Shown here piece by piece: positions 7,965-16,364 of a stretch of DNA of 48,847 bases. The stretch spans positions 1 through 48,847 of the forward strand of contig SFWW01000004.1 of assembly GCA_004559845.1 (NCBI GenBank), given 5' to 3'. The stretch is from a bacterium. Lineage in GTDB: Bacteria > Bacteroidota > Bacteroidia > Bacteroidales > Muribaculaceae. Made by a program: the position numbers and the translations under genes. The number at the start of each line of letters is the position of its first letter. The stretch's first letter is position 1. The notes under the pieces are model-generated. The model did not search any database, was not told the origin of the DNA, and saw only the letters and a program-made list of their open reading frames with translations.

Positions 7965-8651
7965 TTAAGTGGGTGAGGTGTAGGGGGTGTTGGTGAGGAG
8001 CGCCATGTAGGTGGAGTAGGGGATGTGGGTGCCTCCCATGGCTTTGAGGTGGGGTGTTTCGAATTGGCAGTCGATGATTTTTATGCCTTCGGCTTCCATT
8101 TTTCGTGCGAGGAAAATGAGTGCCAATTTGGAAGCTGAGGGTACGAGCGAAAACATACTTTCTCCGCAGAAGGCATAGCCGATTTTTACGCCGTAGAGCC
8201 CACCCACCAGTGTGTCGGCGTCCCACACTTCCACACTGTGTGCCACGCCCATAGCGTGCAGTTCGGAGTAAGCCTTTATCATATCCGGTCCGAGCCAAGC
8301 GCCCTGTTCGCTGTTGCGATTATTGACGGTGGCGCATCCCTGTATCACCCCGGCGAAATCCTTGTCCCACGTGATGCGGTAGCGCTGCTTATTCATTAGC
8401 GAGCGCATAGAGTGGGAGATGTGGATTTCGTGGGGAAAAATCACGAAGCGCTCCATCGGGCAATACCATTGGATAATCGGTTCGTAGAAGGGAAAGTCAT
8501 TTTCTTGAAAAGGATACCAAGGGAAGATGCCATTGCTGTATGCCATCAGCAATCTTTCGGTGGATAAATCGCCGCCCACAGCCAAAAGTCCGTTGTCTTC
8601 GCCCCATTCCGGTAGTGGAAACCAAAGTTCTTCGTCGAGTTCGCAAATCAT
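7965..8651 (-). CDS. aat: Leucyl/phenylalanyl-tRNA--protein transferase
   Basis: A 228-residue L/F-transferase, which attaches Leu or Phe from charged tRNA to proteins beginning with Arg or Lys, turning them into N-degron substrates for ClpS/ClpAP. Family hallmarks are GLLAVGGDLSTERLLMAY and GIFPWYPF near the N-terminus, GAWLGPDMIKAY in the middle, GGLYGV and the GESMFS motif, then the C-terminal DCQFETPHLKAMGG. It lies 7 nt downstream of clpA on the same strand and is probably the last gene of the clpS-clpA-aat unit. Confidence 0.97.
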   Translation of the reverse strand: MICELDEELWFPLPEWGEDNGLLAVGGDLSTERLLMAYSNGIFPWYPFQENDFPFYEPIIQWYCPMERFVIFPHEIHISHSMRSLMNKQRYRITWDKDFAGVIQGCATVNNRNSEQGAWLGPDMIKAYSELHAMGVAHSVEVWDADTLVGGLYGVKIGYAFCGESMFSLVPSASKLALIFLARKMEAEGIKIIDCQFETPHLKAMGGTHIPYSTYMALLTNTPYTSPT

Positions 8652-8658
8652 TGTTCTA

Positions 8659-10941
8659 TTAAATGATGGTTAGATGTTCGTTCTCCAAATCGATAGTAGC
8701 CTTGCCGCCCTTTTTCAGGCGTCCGAAGAGGATTTCTCGGCTGAGCATGGTTTTGAGTTGCTGTTGAATCACGCGGTCCATTTCTCGTGCGCCGTATTGC
8801 TTCGAGAATCCCTCCCGGAGCAAATGCTGATGGGCTGCTTTGGAGAGAGAGATGGTCACCTCTTTAGCTTGGAGTTTGGCTTGGAGTTCGCGCAACTTTT
8901 TGTTGAGGATGAGTTCAGCCATGTTTTGGTCCATGTCGTTGAACACCACGATTTCGTTGAGTCGGTTGATAAATTCCGGTTTAAAGGTGTTTTTCACCTG
9001 CTTGAGCATAGCTCCTCCGGCAGTGGCAGTGGAAGCGAATCCCAAGCGGGCTTGTTCGGCGAATTGTGCACCGGCATTGCTCGTCATAATCAGCACCACA
9101 TTTTTGAAGAAAGCCTTGCGCCCCTTGTTGTCGGTGAGCACGCCATAGTCCATCACTTGTAGGAGGATATTGAAAATGTCGGCATGTGCTTTTTCAATTT
9201 CGTCGAGCAAGAGCACGCAATCGGGGCTGTTGAGCACCGCATCGGTGAGCAGTCCGCCCTCATCGTATCCCACATAGCCGGCGGGTGCGCCGATGAGTTT
9301 AGCCACGGTGTGCTTTTCCACATATTCGCTCATATCGAAGCGCACGAGTTTCACGCCCAGTTCGAGGGCAAGTGTTTTTGCCACCTCGGTTTTGCCCACG
9401 CCTGTGGGACCCACGAAGAGTAAACTTGCCAGCGGCTTGTTTTCGTCGTTGAGTCCGGCTTTAGCCAATTGCACGGCTTCCACCACGGTTTGCACGGCGC
9501 GGTCTTGCCCGTAAATCACCGCCTTGATGTTGCGCTCCAGGTTTGCCAAATTTTTGTTATCGTTTTGCCTGATAGCGAGGGCATTGATATGGGTAACCTT
9601 CGCCAGGACATTGGCAATATCTTTTTTTGAAATTTTCTTGTATTTTTTTTGCTCCAATTCTGCTTGTGCACCCGCCTCATCAATCAGGTCGATAGCCTTG
9701 TCGGGGAGGAAGCGCTGTGTGATAAACTTTCGGCTCACCTCCACGGCATATTCCAGCGTGGGGTCGGGATATTTCACATGGTGGTATTTCTCATACACAT
9801 GCTTGATGCTCTTAAGAATGTGGAGGGTTTCTTCCGGTGAGGGCTCCTTCACGTCGATGGTTTGGAATCGTCGAATCATTCCCTTTCTGCCGGCGAGTTG
9901 TCGGTTGTATTCCTCATAGGTGGTGGCGCCAATCACCCTCACATCTCCTCCATCGAGGAAAGGTTTCATCAGGTTCGACACATCGTTGGCATTGCCTCCG
10001 CTTGCGCCTGCACCCACAATGTTGTGTATTTCATCAATGTAGAGGATGGCGTTACCCTCTTGAATCACACCGTCCATAATGAGTTTGAGTCGCTTTTCCA
10101 TATCGCCACGGAATTGGCTGCCCGCCAAAAGCGTGCCCATATCGAGTTGGTAGATACGGAAGCCCTTCAATCGCTCGGGCACATCGCCCGATTCGATGCG
10201 TGCTGCCACGCCAAACACCAGCGCCGTTTTTCCCACGCCCGGTTCGCCGAGGTGTAGCGGATTGTTTTTCTCCTTTCGGCAGAGCACTTGAATGGTTCTA
10301 CTGATTTCTTCTTCGCGTCCGATGAGCGGATTATGTGAGTGTAAATGGTCGTTGATACACGTCACAAAACTCTTCCACTGTGCTTTATCTCGTTTCGGTT
10401 CGTCGATATCGGGGATAGGGAAGTCGAAATCATCGGGAATACCATCCTCAAAATCATCCTCCAATTCGGTGTCGGTGTCGTCAGGATGTTTTAAAATATT
10501 GTATAAAGTTTCCAACAACTCCAAATCGTCGACCTCAATGTGCTTTCTGATGACGTAGGCTGCCCACGATTCCTTTTGGCGAAGGATGGCATTGACCAGC
10601 ATGTGTATCTCCACTTCGTTTTTGTTGGAATCAATAGCGGTAGACAGGGCATAACTCATCACACTTTCAAACTGTGATGAGGGTATGGGTGCCGAAAACT
10701 TTTTATCAGAATTGCCACTTCCTCCGGTTCTGCTGATGGCATCATCCAAATCGTTCAAAAATGAAGTTTCATCAAATATGCCGCAATCGCTCATCGCGTA
10801 GAGAAACTCTTCACATTTTGCAAGTCCCCATAGCAAGTGTTCGGGTGTGATAAATTCGTGATTGCATGCCATTGCATAGTTGGTGGCAGTGACCATTACG
10901 GTTTGCAGTTTGTCGCTGAGGTGCAATTTATTATTTCCCAT
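8659..10941 (-). CDS. clpA: ATP-dependent Clp protease ATP-binding subunit ClpA
   Basis: A 760-residue AAA+ unfoldase, close to the usual ClpA size. A Clp N-domain (about 1-150), where ClpS docks, is followed by an acidic linker rich in Asp/Glu and Pro. AAA module 1 has Walker A GEPGVGKTALV and Walker B ILYIDEIHN; module 2 has Walker A GPTGVGKTEVA and Walker B LLLDEIEKAH. There is no ClpB-type middle domain. An LGF tripeptide after the module-2 sensor region (AEQARLGFAS) sits where ClpA carries its ClpP-docking IGL/IGF loop, so it should feed a ClpP peptidase encoded elsewhere. Its position between clpS and aat supports an N-degron role. Confidence 0.96.
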   Translation of the reverse strand: MGNNKLHLSDKLQTVMVTATNYAMACNHEFITPEHLLWGLAKCEEFLYAMSDCGIFDETSFLNDLDDAISRTGGSGNSDKKFSAPIPSSQFESVMSYALSTAIDSNKNEVEIHMLVNAILRQKESWAAYVIRKHIEVDDLELLETLYNILKHPDDTDTELEDDFEDGIPDDFDFPIPDIDEPKRDKAQWKSFVTCINDHLHSHNPLIGREEEISRTIQVLCRKEKNNPLHLGEPGVGKTALVFGVAARIESGDVPERLKGFRIYQLDMGTLLAGSQFRGDMEKRLKLIMDGVIQEGNAILYIDEIHNIVGAGASGGNANDVSNLMKPFLDGGDVRVIGATTYEEYNRQLAGRKGMIRRFQTIDVKEPSPEETLHILKSIKHVYEKYHHVKYPDPTLEYAVEVSRKFITQRFLPDKAIDLIDEAGAQAELEQKKYKKISKKDIANVLAKVTHINALAIRQNDNKNLANLERNIKAVIYGQDRAVQTVVEAVQLAKAGLNDENKPLASLLFVGPTGVGKTEVAKTLALELGVKLVRFDMSEYVEKHTVAKLIGAPAGYVGYDEGGLLTDAVLNSPDCVLLLDEIEKAHADIFNILLQVMDYGVLTDNKGRKAFFKNVVLIMTSNAGAQFAEQARLGFASTATAGGAMLKQVKNTFKPEFINRLNEIVVFNDMDQNMAELILNKKLRELQAKLQAKEVTISLSKAAHQHLLREGFSKQYGAREMDRVIQQQLKTMLSREILFGRLKKGGKATIDLENEHLTII

Positions 10942-10973
10942 ATAAATTGTTGATTTAGAGAGCGTGTGTGTTG

Positions 10974-11282
10974 TTATTCGGGTTTGATAGTGATTTTTAG
11001 CGGAAAACCTTCGGCTTGAGCCATCTCGATGGCTATTTGCCGTCGGGTGATAGCCATATCGTAGGTGTAGGTGCCCACCACGGCAGCGCCTTTATGGTGC
11101 ACGGTGAGCATAATGGCTTCTGCATCGGAAGCCGATTTGTGGAAAACGCTGATGAGCACCTGCACCACGAAATCCATTGTGGTGACATCGTCGTTGTGGA
11201 AAATCACATGATACATGTTGGGCAATTTTACACGGGTTCGGGTGATTTCTTTCACCGAAGCGCCGCCGGAGGTGTTTGGCAT
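10974..11282 (-). CDS. clpS: ATP-dependent Clp protease adaptor ClpS
   Basis: A 102-residue adaptor that binds N-terminal Leu, Phe, Trp or Tyr and delivers such proteins to ClpA. The N-degron pocket is intact by comparison with the E. coli protein: Asn30-Asp31 in FHNDDVTTMDFV and His62 in TVHHKG. A flexible N-terminal tail of about 20 residues precedes the core, as needed for ClpA engagement. The frame is open up to 11333, which would overlap fcl, but the ATG at 11282 gives a normal-length protein and a 32-nt gap to fcl. It is followed by clpA after 32 nt, and is probably co-transcribed with fcl upstream. Confidence 0.94.
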   Translation of the reverse strand: MPNTSGGASVKEITRTRVKLPNMYHVIFHNDDVTTMDFVVQVLISVFHKSASDAEAIMLTVHHKGAAVVGTYTYDMAITRRQIAIEMAQAEGFPLKITIKPE

Positions 11283-11314
11283 AATTGTGGTAATTGAATA
11301 AGAAATGAAAGAAT

Positions 11315-12475
11315 TTAATGACTCACATACCAATTGAAGAGCGCCTTCACGCCATCTTCAATTTCCATTTTGTGGGTCCACCCGAGGCTGTGCAATTTTT
11401 CCACATCGCATAATTTGCGCGGTGTGCCGTCGGGCTTAGAGGGGTCGAACGCAATGGTGCCGGTGAACCCCACCGCTTGCGCCACCAATTCAGCCAATTG
11501 CTTGATGGTGATTTCTTTGCCGGTGCCCACATTGATGTGGCAGTTGCGAATTTCTCCCAGCGAAGGGATGGCTCCGCCTCTGCCCGCGCTACTGTTGCGG
11601 TCCACCTTGCCATCGGCAAGGGTGCCAAAGTGCACCGATGAATACTTCTCGATGCCAATGATGTCGCTAAAATTCACATTCAGCAGCACATGCACACTGG
11701 CATCTGCCATGTCTTCGCTCCAAAGGAATTCGCGCAGCGGAGTGCCGGTGCCCCAAAGGTTCACCTTATTGTTTTCGATACCGTAGCGCTCAAGCACTTT
11801 TAAGATATCCGCTTCTGATGCCTTTCCGTCTACGCCATTCACCGGGCGCTTATCCATATCGGCACGAATGGCTGCCCAATCGTTTTCGGCAATCAATCGA
11901 GCGAGATACACCTTGCGCATCATAGCCGGCATCACGTGGCTGTTTTCGAGGTGGAAATTATCGTTGGGACCATAAAGGTTGGTAGGCATCACGGCAATAT
12001 AGTTGGTGCCATATTGCAGATTGTAGCTTTCGCACATTTTCAATCCCGAAATTTTTGCCAATGCATATTCCTCATTGGTGTATTCCAGGGGCGAGGTGAG
12101 CAAGGCGTCTTCTTTGATGGGTTGTGGAGCATTTTTGGGATAGATGCAAGTGGAGCCCAGAAAGAGGAGTTTTTTCACCCCGTGGGCATAACTTTCGCTA
12201 ATCACATTGCACTGCATCATCATATTTTGCATAATGAAGTCGGCACGATAAAGCGAATTTGCCATAATGCCTCCCACATAAGCGGCGGCGAGCACCACAG
12301 CATCGGGTCGTTCTTGGTCGAAAAAAGCTCTCACCGCCTGCTGGTTGGTGAGGTCGAGCTCGGCGTGGGTGCGCCCTACGAGATTGTGGTAACCTCTTTG
12401 TTCCAAATTTTTCCAAATGGCAGAGCCCACCAATCCGCGATGCCCTGCAATATAAATTTTATCCGACTTTTTCAT
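11315..12475 (-). CDS. fcl: GDP-L-fucose synthase
   Basis: A 386-residue short-chain dehydrogenase-type epimerase/reductase that converts GDP-4-keto-6-deoxymannose to GDP-L-fucose with NADPH. It shows the nucleotide-binding GHRGLVGSAIW at the N-terminus, the GSTCIYPK active-site Ser/Cys segment and the catalytic YALAKISG (YxxxK). It is about 60 residues longer than the E. coli enzyme because of inserts near residues 195-225 and 275-310, the latter Gly/Ser/Arg-rich. It acts directly after Gmd, which is encoded upstream, though a foreign-looking cassette separates the two genes. The start codon is only 15 nt from the downstream repeat array. Confidence 0.95.
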   Translation of the reverse strand: MKKSDKIYIAGHRGLVGSAIWKNLEQRGYHNLVGRTHAELDLTNQQAVRAFFDQERPDAVVLAAAYVGGIMANSLYRADFIMQNMMMQCNVISESYAHGVKKLLFLGSTCIYPKNAPQPIKEDALLTSPLEYTNEEYALAKISGLKMCESYNLQYGTNYIAVMPTNLYGPNDNFHLENSHVMPAMMRKVYLARLIAENDWAAIRADMDKRPVNGVDGKASEADILKVLERYGIENNKVNLWGTGTPLREFLWSEDMADASVHVLLNVNFSDIIGIEKYSSVHFGTLADGKVDRNSSAGRGGAIPSLGEIRNCHINVGTGKEITIKQLAELVAQAVGFTGTIAFDPSKPDGTPRKLCDVEKLHSLGWTHKMEIEDGVKALFNWYVSH

Positions 12476-12490
12476 TTTTTTTTTTTTGAA

Positions 12491-12570
12491 GTCAACGAGT
12501 CAACGAGTCAACAAGTCAACAAGTCAACGAGTCAACAAGTCAACGAGTCAACGAGTCAACGAGTTAACGA
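12491..12570. repeat. Ten tandem copies of an 8-bp unit (GTCAACRA), array 1
   Basis: Ten uninterrupted 8-mers of GTCAACGA or GTCAACAA, the last being GTTAACGA. The stop codon of the four-helix-bundle gene (12564-12566) lies in the last copy, and the fcl start codon is 15 nt from the first. It is the reverse complement of array 2 on the other side of that gene. Confidence 0.92.
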
Positions 12571-12917
12571 GTTTTTTTTAGGGAGGCTATTAAGTTTACT
12601 ATGCCAGTAGATATTTTTTTGAGTTGAGATTGGAGTTCTACTCTTTTTTCTATAGTGCAGATATTAAAATCTTCACAGAGATAAAGCATACTTTTAACTT
12701 CTCCGCAACTTCCTTTTGCTATGTGTAAGAAATTGATAAATTTTGCATCCGAACCTGATTCTGAACCTTCTGCAATATTGTTCATAATGCTCACTGCTGC
12801 TCTTTGAATTTGGTCGCGAAATCCATAATCATTACATGGCATCAATAAGACATAAATATTATTAACGAATGCCCTTGCTTCTTGCCAGATATAAAGATTT
12901 TCAATCGCTCTTTCCAT
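12564..12917 (-). CDS. Four-helix-bundle protein (23S rRNA intervening-sequence protein / Avd-like family)
   Basis: A 117-residue, all-helical protein. The family is recognised from the N-terminal YIWQEARAFV, the central FRDQIQRAAVSIMNNIAEGS and the following FINFLHIAKGSCGEVKSML, the usual pattern of the TIGR02436/S23 group. Members are encoded inside intervening sequences of 23S rRNA in some bacteria and resemble the accessory protein Avd of diversity-generating retroelements, but a biochemical role for free-standing copies is not established. The gene is flanked by inverted 8-bp repeat arrays and its stop codon lies within one of them. It interrupts the functionally linked gmd and fcl. Codon use is more A/T-rich than that of its neighbours, which fits acquisition as a unit. 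Confidence 0.9.
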   Translation of the reverse strand: MERAIENLYIWQEARAFVNNIYVLLMPCNDYGFRDQIQRAAVSIMNNIAEGSESGSDAKFINFLHIAKGSCGEVKSMLYLCEDFNICTIEKRVELQSQLKKISTGIVNLIASLKKTR

Positions 12918-12958
12918 TACTCAAAAAACTTTTTGACTTACTGAGGGTTAAAAAACTT

Positions 12959-12990
12959 GTTGACTTGTTGACTTGTTGACTTGTTGACTT
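12959..12990. repeat. Four tandem copies of GTTGACTT, array 2 (inverted relative to array 1)
   Basis: Four perfect 8-mers between the end of gmd (12999) and the start of the four-helix-bundle gene (12917). They are the reverse complement of array 1, so a transcript through the region could form a stem of roughly 30 bp with the gene in its loop. A degenerate copy (TTTTGACTTA, about 12931-12940) lies nearer the gene. Confidence 0.9.
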
Positions 12991-12998
12991 TATAAAAC

Positions 12999-14102
12999 TT
13001 ACTTTACGATTCCTTTTTCGAGGTATTCGGCGAGGTTGATGCGGATGTTGTCGCCGGCTTTTTCAATCGCCACTTTTGCCACATCGTGGTCCACCATAAT
13101 TTTTACCAACTGTTCAAACGAGGTGCTTTGCGGATTCCATCCGAGTTCTTTTTTTGCCTTTGAGGGGTCGCCCCAAAGGTTCACCACATCGGTGGGTCGG
13201 TAGAAATCGGGGCTCACTTCCACCAGCACCTTGCCGGAGGCTTTGTCGATACCCTTTTCGTGCTCTCCTTCACCTACCCATTCCAGCTCGATGCCCACAT
13301 AGTGGAACGCCAGGGTGCAAAATTCGCGCACACTGTGTTGCACGCCGGTGGCAATCACAAAGTCTTCCGGGGTGTGGTGCTGGAGAATGAGCCACATACA
13401 CTCCACATAGTCGGGTGCATAGCCCCAGTCGCGCAAGCTGGAGAGGTTGCCCAGATAAAGTTTCTCTTGCTTGCCGGCTTTGATTCTGGCGGCGGCAAGG
13501 GTGATTTTTCGTGTTACGAAAGTTTCGCCTCGGCGTTCACTTTCGTGATTAAACAAGATGCCCGAGCAGCAAAACATATTGTAGGCTTCGCGATATTCTT
13601 TCACAATCCAGTAGCCGTAGAGTTTTGCCACGGCATAGGGACTATAGGGGTGGAAAGGCGTGTTCTCGTTTTGCGGCACTTCCTCCACCTTGCCGTAGAG
13701 CTCGCTTGTGCTGGCTTGGTAGATGCGACATTGCTCGGTGAGCCCGCACTGACGCACTGCTTCCAGCACTCTCAGCACGCCGGTGGCATCCACATCGGCA
13801 GTGAATTCCGGCGAGTCGAAACTCACCTGCACATGGCTTTGTGCCGCCAGATTGTAGATTTCGGTGGGGCGAACTTTTTGCACCACTTGGATGATGCTCA
13901 TTGAGTCGCTCATGTCGGCGTAATGGAGATGAAAATGTGGCTTGCCTTCTAAGTGCGCTATACGTTCGCGAAAGTCCACCGATGAGCGGCGAATGGTGCC
14001 GTGCACATCGTAACCTTTTTTTAGCAAAAATTCTGCCAAGAACGAGCCGTCTTGACCTGTAACGCCCGTGATAAGGGCCACTTTCCGATTGTTGTTAGTC
14101 AT
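12999..14102 (-). CDS. gmd: GDP-mannose 4,6-dehydratase
   Basis: A 367-residue extended SDR enzyme that turns GDP-mannose into GDP-4-keto-6-deoxy-D-mannose, the first step to GDP-L-fucose. It shows the dinucleotide-binding GVTGQDGSFLAEFL, the Thr/Ser active-site segment ASTSELYGK and the catalytic YAVAKLYGYW. The RRGETFVTRKIT stretch, involved in tetramer contacts and cofactor binding in known Gmd proteins, is present. Length is standard. It is the first gene of the gmd / four-helix-bundle / fcl / clpS / clpA / aat series on this strand. Confidence 0.97.
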   Translation of the reverse strand: MTNNNRKVALITGVTGQDGSFLAEFLLKKGYDVHGTIRRSSVDFRERIAHLEGKPHFHLHYADMSDSMSIIQVVQKVRPTEIYNLAAQSHVQVSFDSPEFTADVDATGVLRVLEAVRQCGLTEQCRIYQASTSELYGKVEEVPQNENTPFHPYSPYAVAKLYGYWIVKEYREAYNMFCCSGILFNHESERRGETFVTRKITLAAARIKAGKQEKLYLGNLSSLRDWGYAPDYVECMWLILQHHTPEDFVIATGVQHSVREFCTLAFHYVGIELEWVGEGEHEKGIDKASGKVLVEVSPDFYRPTDVVNLWGDPSKAKKELGWNPQSTSFEQLVKIMVDHDVAKVAIEKAGDNIRINLAEYLEKGIVK

Positions 14103-14134
14103 ATATAAAAGTGATAAGATTTTTCAATAACCTA

Positions 14135-14142
14135 CAAAGATA
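14135..14142 (-). promoter_or_regulatory. Probable -7 box for gmd
   Basis: Minus strand TATCTTTG, about 32 nt before the gmd start codon. No clear TTG is found 20 nt further upstream, so confidence is moderate. Confidence 0.45.
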
Positions 14143-14283
14143 CAAAAAATAACGTAAACGAAAACTTTTTCCTTCGTTTGAACACGTCTTTATAGGTCTT
14201 TATAGGTTAGCCGTGCTTCGCACTTGGTTAGGGGAAAAGCCTATCCCCCGACCCCTCCCAGAAAGGAAGGGAGTAAGGATGCG

Positions 14284-14337
14284 GAACACTTGAAACACTT
14301 GAAACACCTGAAACACTTGAAACACTTGAAACACCGG
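14284..14337. repeat. Six tandem copies of a 9-bp unit (AAACACTTG)
   Basis: Six head-to-tail 9-mers, the first starting with G and the last ending CCGG, ending 6 nt from the stop codon of the leucine-rich-repeat gene. Immediately before it (about 14232-14272) is a C-rich then G-rich stretch able to pair (CCCTCCC with GGAAGGG, one mismatch), and before that a doubled GTCTTTATAG. The rest of the 241-bp gap to gmd is A/T-rich leader. Confidence 0.85.
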
Positions 14338-14343
14338 GAGCAC

Positions 14344-16263
14344 TTATTTGATGATTTTTTTGGATTGGGTGGTGCCGTCGGTGAAGCGGGTTACTTCGAT
14401 GTTGAAGCCGGGGAAGGGCGTGGCGCTTTCGTGGCCTTGGAGGTCGTAGTAGCGCACGGTGCTCACCATTTTCGCTGTGGTCACATCATCCACCCCGGAA
14501 GGCACTTGGTAGCCGGTAACGTTCACTCCACAATAGGGGTATTTGTATAGTGAGCTACAATGTGTGTCGTATCTATAAAAGAAAGGATGTATTAACTCAG
14601 AACGATAAGGTATTTTCTTAATTTCATTGGTAAAAATTGAAACACGCAGATTACCTTGAGCATCGGTAAACCTGATGCCATGTGCCTGAACCTGGGTTGA
14701 ATAACTACCTTTATACCCGATTCCCCCAAAATAGTTACCCTCCACCTCCGTCAATCTGGTGGCGTCGAATGATACCGGCATGGTGATTTCCCATTCTTTT
14801 CGTTCGGCACGCCATACGGCCGGCATTTCTATTTCTTGCCAAATATTAACATCACCGCTTTTAGAGCTCAGCTTATGTAGCGCTGATAGGTCAAGTGCCA
14901 TAATGTGATTGTCAGTCAAGTCCAGCCTTTCAAGGTTTGGGCACATAGCGGCATTGAAGTCGGTGAGTTCGCAGCTATCGGCTTGAAGTTGGGTTAATTT
15001 GGTGTAGGGGCTTAAATCTGCTTGGGCAATGATGGGCGAGTGGGAGCAAATGATGGCGCTGATATTGCTTGGCAGAATGGGGAAGGATGTGAATTTCGTG
15101 CATTTTGAGAAATTGATCTTTGTAATAGATTCTGCTTCGCTAATATCAAGCGAAGTGAAGGGGTTGGCAGAGCAATCCACTTCCGTAACAGAGGTAAGTT
15201 CTTTTATGAAATCAAGGTCTTGAAAAGCATTGTTGCTACAAGTTACGGTTTTTAACAATGGCGTGTTTGCGATAGCAATGCTTTGCAGATTGTTGGACCC
15301 GCAGTTTAGTGTGGTCAATTTTTCGCAGCTGGCAATGGTGAGGCTTGTAAGAATATTAGAACTGCAATTCAGCGTTTCTATCTTTGGTAGATTATCTATG
15401 GAAAGAGATTGCAACTGATTGTTATTGCACTTTAATGATGACAGCCCTGCGCAGTTTTTTACACTTAATTCCGAGAGCAAATTGCCGCTACAATCGAGCG
15501 AGGGAATTTCGTTACAGCCGTCGACTGTGAGCTTTTGAATTTTATTGTTAGCGATATTTAATGATGTGAGTTGTTGTTTGCCGGTTAAATCAAGAGCCAT
15601 AATCAGATTGTTGCTACAATCAAGTGATGTCAATTTGGGTAATTGCGCTAAATCCAAGATTTTGAGTTGGTTGTTGCTACAATCGAGTGTTTCGAGGCTT
15701 TCGCAACCATCCAATTTCAAGCAAGCCAAAGCCGAACCGCCGGTGACGCTCAAGTATTTCAGCTTTGTGCAATGGCTGAAGTCGAGGGTGTCGAGTTTGT
15801 TGAATGAAATAATCACTGTATCCAGCTCCGTCAAGCCATCGATATTGAAATATTCCAGTGGCGTGCAACATTCCGGATATTCTCCGTTAGGGTCGTTGGT
15901 TACCCATCTTATGTATTTAAGTTTTTTGTTGTTTGAAAGGTCCACAAATGTTATATGATTAGTATCCGCATAAGAAATATTTGGGTGATTCCAACTATAC
16001 AAGGTTACACGCTCCAATTCAGTGAAAAGGTTGAATCCCGCAGTCCCTTTTAAAAATATGGTTTCGCTTGAGTGAAATTCTTTTACTGTAGCCAATTCTG
16101 CATCAGTGACGGTGTCACCCAATTGCTTATGAAAGTGCTTTTGTAACCAGTTGCACAACCCATACCCATAAGTGGAATAAGATTCATCATTGATTACCAC
16201 ATCTGCTTTGGCTGAGACGATGAGTGTAAAAATTGCCACTATTGATAAAAGAAATTTCTTCAT
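14344..16263 (-). CDS. Secreted leucine-rich-repeat protein
   Basis: A 639-residue surface or secreted protein. Residues 1-19 are a signal peptide (MKKFLLSIVAIFTLIVSAKA). From about residue 90 to 460 it consists of leucine-rich repeats of roughly 20-22 residues with the recurring pattern LDCSxNxLxxLxL, close to the TpLRR/BspA-like class seen in Bacteroidota. Such proteins usually bind host or bacterial partners, but no ligand can be inferred. The last 50 residues (VRYYDLQGHES...TDGTTQSKKIIK) resemble the short beta-type C-terminal tails of Bacteroidales exported proteins. The upstream frame continues to 16356, but the promoter at 16303-16333 and the signal peptide fix the start at 16263. Confidence 0.88.
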   Translation of the reverse strand: MKKFLLSIVAIFTLIVSAKADVVINDESYSTYGYGLCNWLQKHFHKQLGDTVTDAELATVKEFHSSETIFLKGTAGFNLFTELERVTLYSWNHPNISYADTNHITFVDLSNNKKLKYIRWVTNDPNGEYPECCTPLEYFNIDGLTELDTVIISFNKLDTLDFSHCTKLKYLSVTGGSALACLKLDGCESLETLDCSNNQLKILDLAQLPKLTSLDCSNNLIMALDLTGKQQLTSLNIANNKIQKLTVDGCNEIPSLDCSGNLLSELSVKNCAGLSSLKCNNNQLQSLSIDNLPKIETLNCSSNILTSLTIASCEKLTTLNCGSNNLQSIAIANTPLLKTVTCSNNAFQDLDFIKELTSVTEVDCSANPFTSLDISEAESITKINFSKCTKFTSFPILPSNISAIICSHSPIIAQADLSPYTKLTQLQADSCELTDFNAAMCPNLERLDLTDNHIMALDLSALHKLSSKSGDVNIWQEIEMPAVWRAERKEWEITMPVSFDATRLTEVEGNYFGGIGYKGSYSTQVQAHGIRFTDAQGNLRVSIFTNEIKKIPYRSELIHPFFYRYDTHCSSLYKYPYCGVNVTGYQVPSGVDDVTTAKMVSTVRYYDLQGHESATPFPGFNIEVTRFTDGTTQSKKIIK

Positions 16264-16302
16264 AGCTATTTTAATTTTTTTGTATGTTCTGTTTATTAGC
16301 CA

Positions 16303-16333
16303 CAAATTTAATAACAAAATTTTCAAAAAGCAA
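16303..16333 (-). promoter_or_regulatory. Promoter for the leucine-rich-repeat gene
   Basis: Minus strand -7 TAAATTTG (16303-16310) and -33 TTG (16331-16333), 20 nt apart. The -33 box touches the terminator hairpin of the gene upstream. Confidence 0.7.
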
Positions 16334-16364
16334 GAGGGTATGCAAATAATTCGCACGCCCTCTT
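16332..16364 (-). terminator. Terminator after the beta-helix gene
   Basis: A 12-bp stem with one mismatch and one G-T pair (16332-16343 with 16353-16364; core AAGAGGG/CCCTCTT), followed on the minus strand by a GCTTTTTG run. It lies 60 nt downstream of the stop at 16424. Confidence 0.7.

Noticed and set aside
11936..12610. Open frame on the + strand with repeated STSQQVN-type residues
   Set aside because: It is antisense to fcl and its repeats come only from translation of the 8-bp array.
12564..12917. Avd gene of a diversity-generating retroelement
   Set aside because: The protein family is related, but there is no reverse transcriptase, template repeat or variable repeat in the window.
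12491..12990. CRISPR array
   Set aside because: The 8-bp units are directly contiguous with no spacers, and no cas genes are near.
14224..14550. Open frame on the + strand with HLK repeats
   Set aside because: It is the translated 9-bp array running into the antisense strand of the LRR gene; no promoter or family match.
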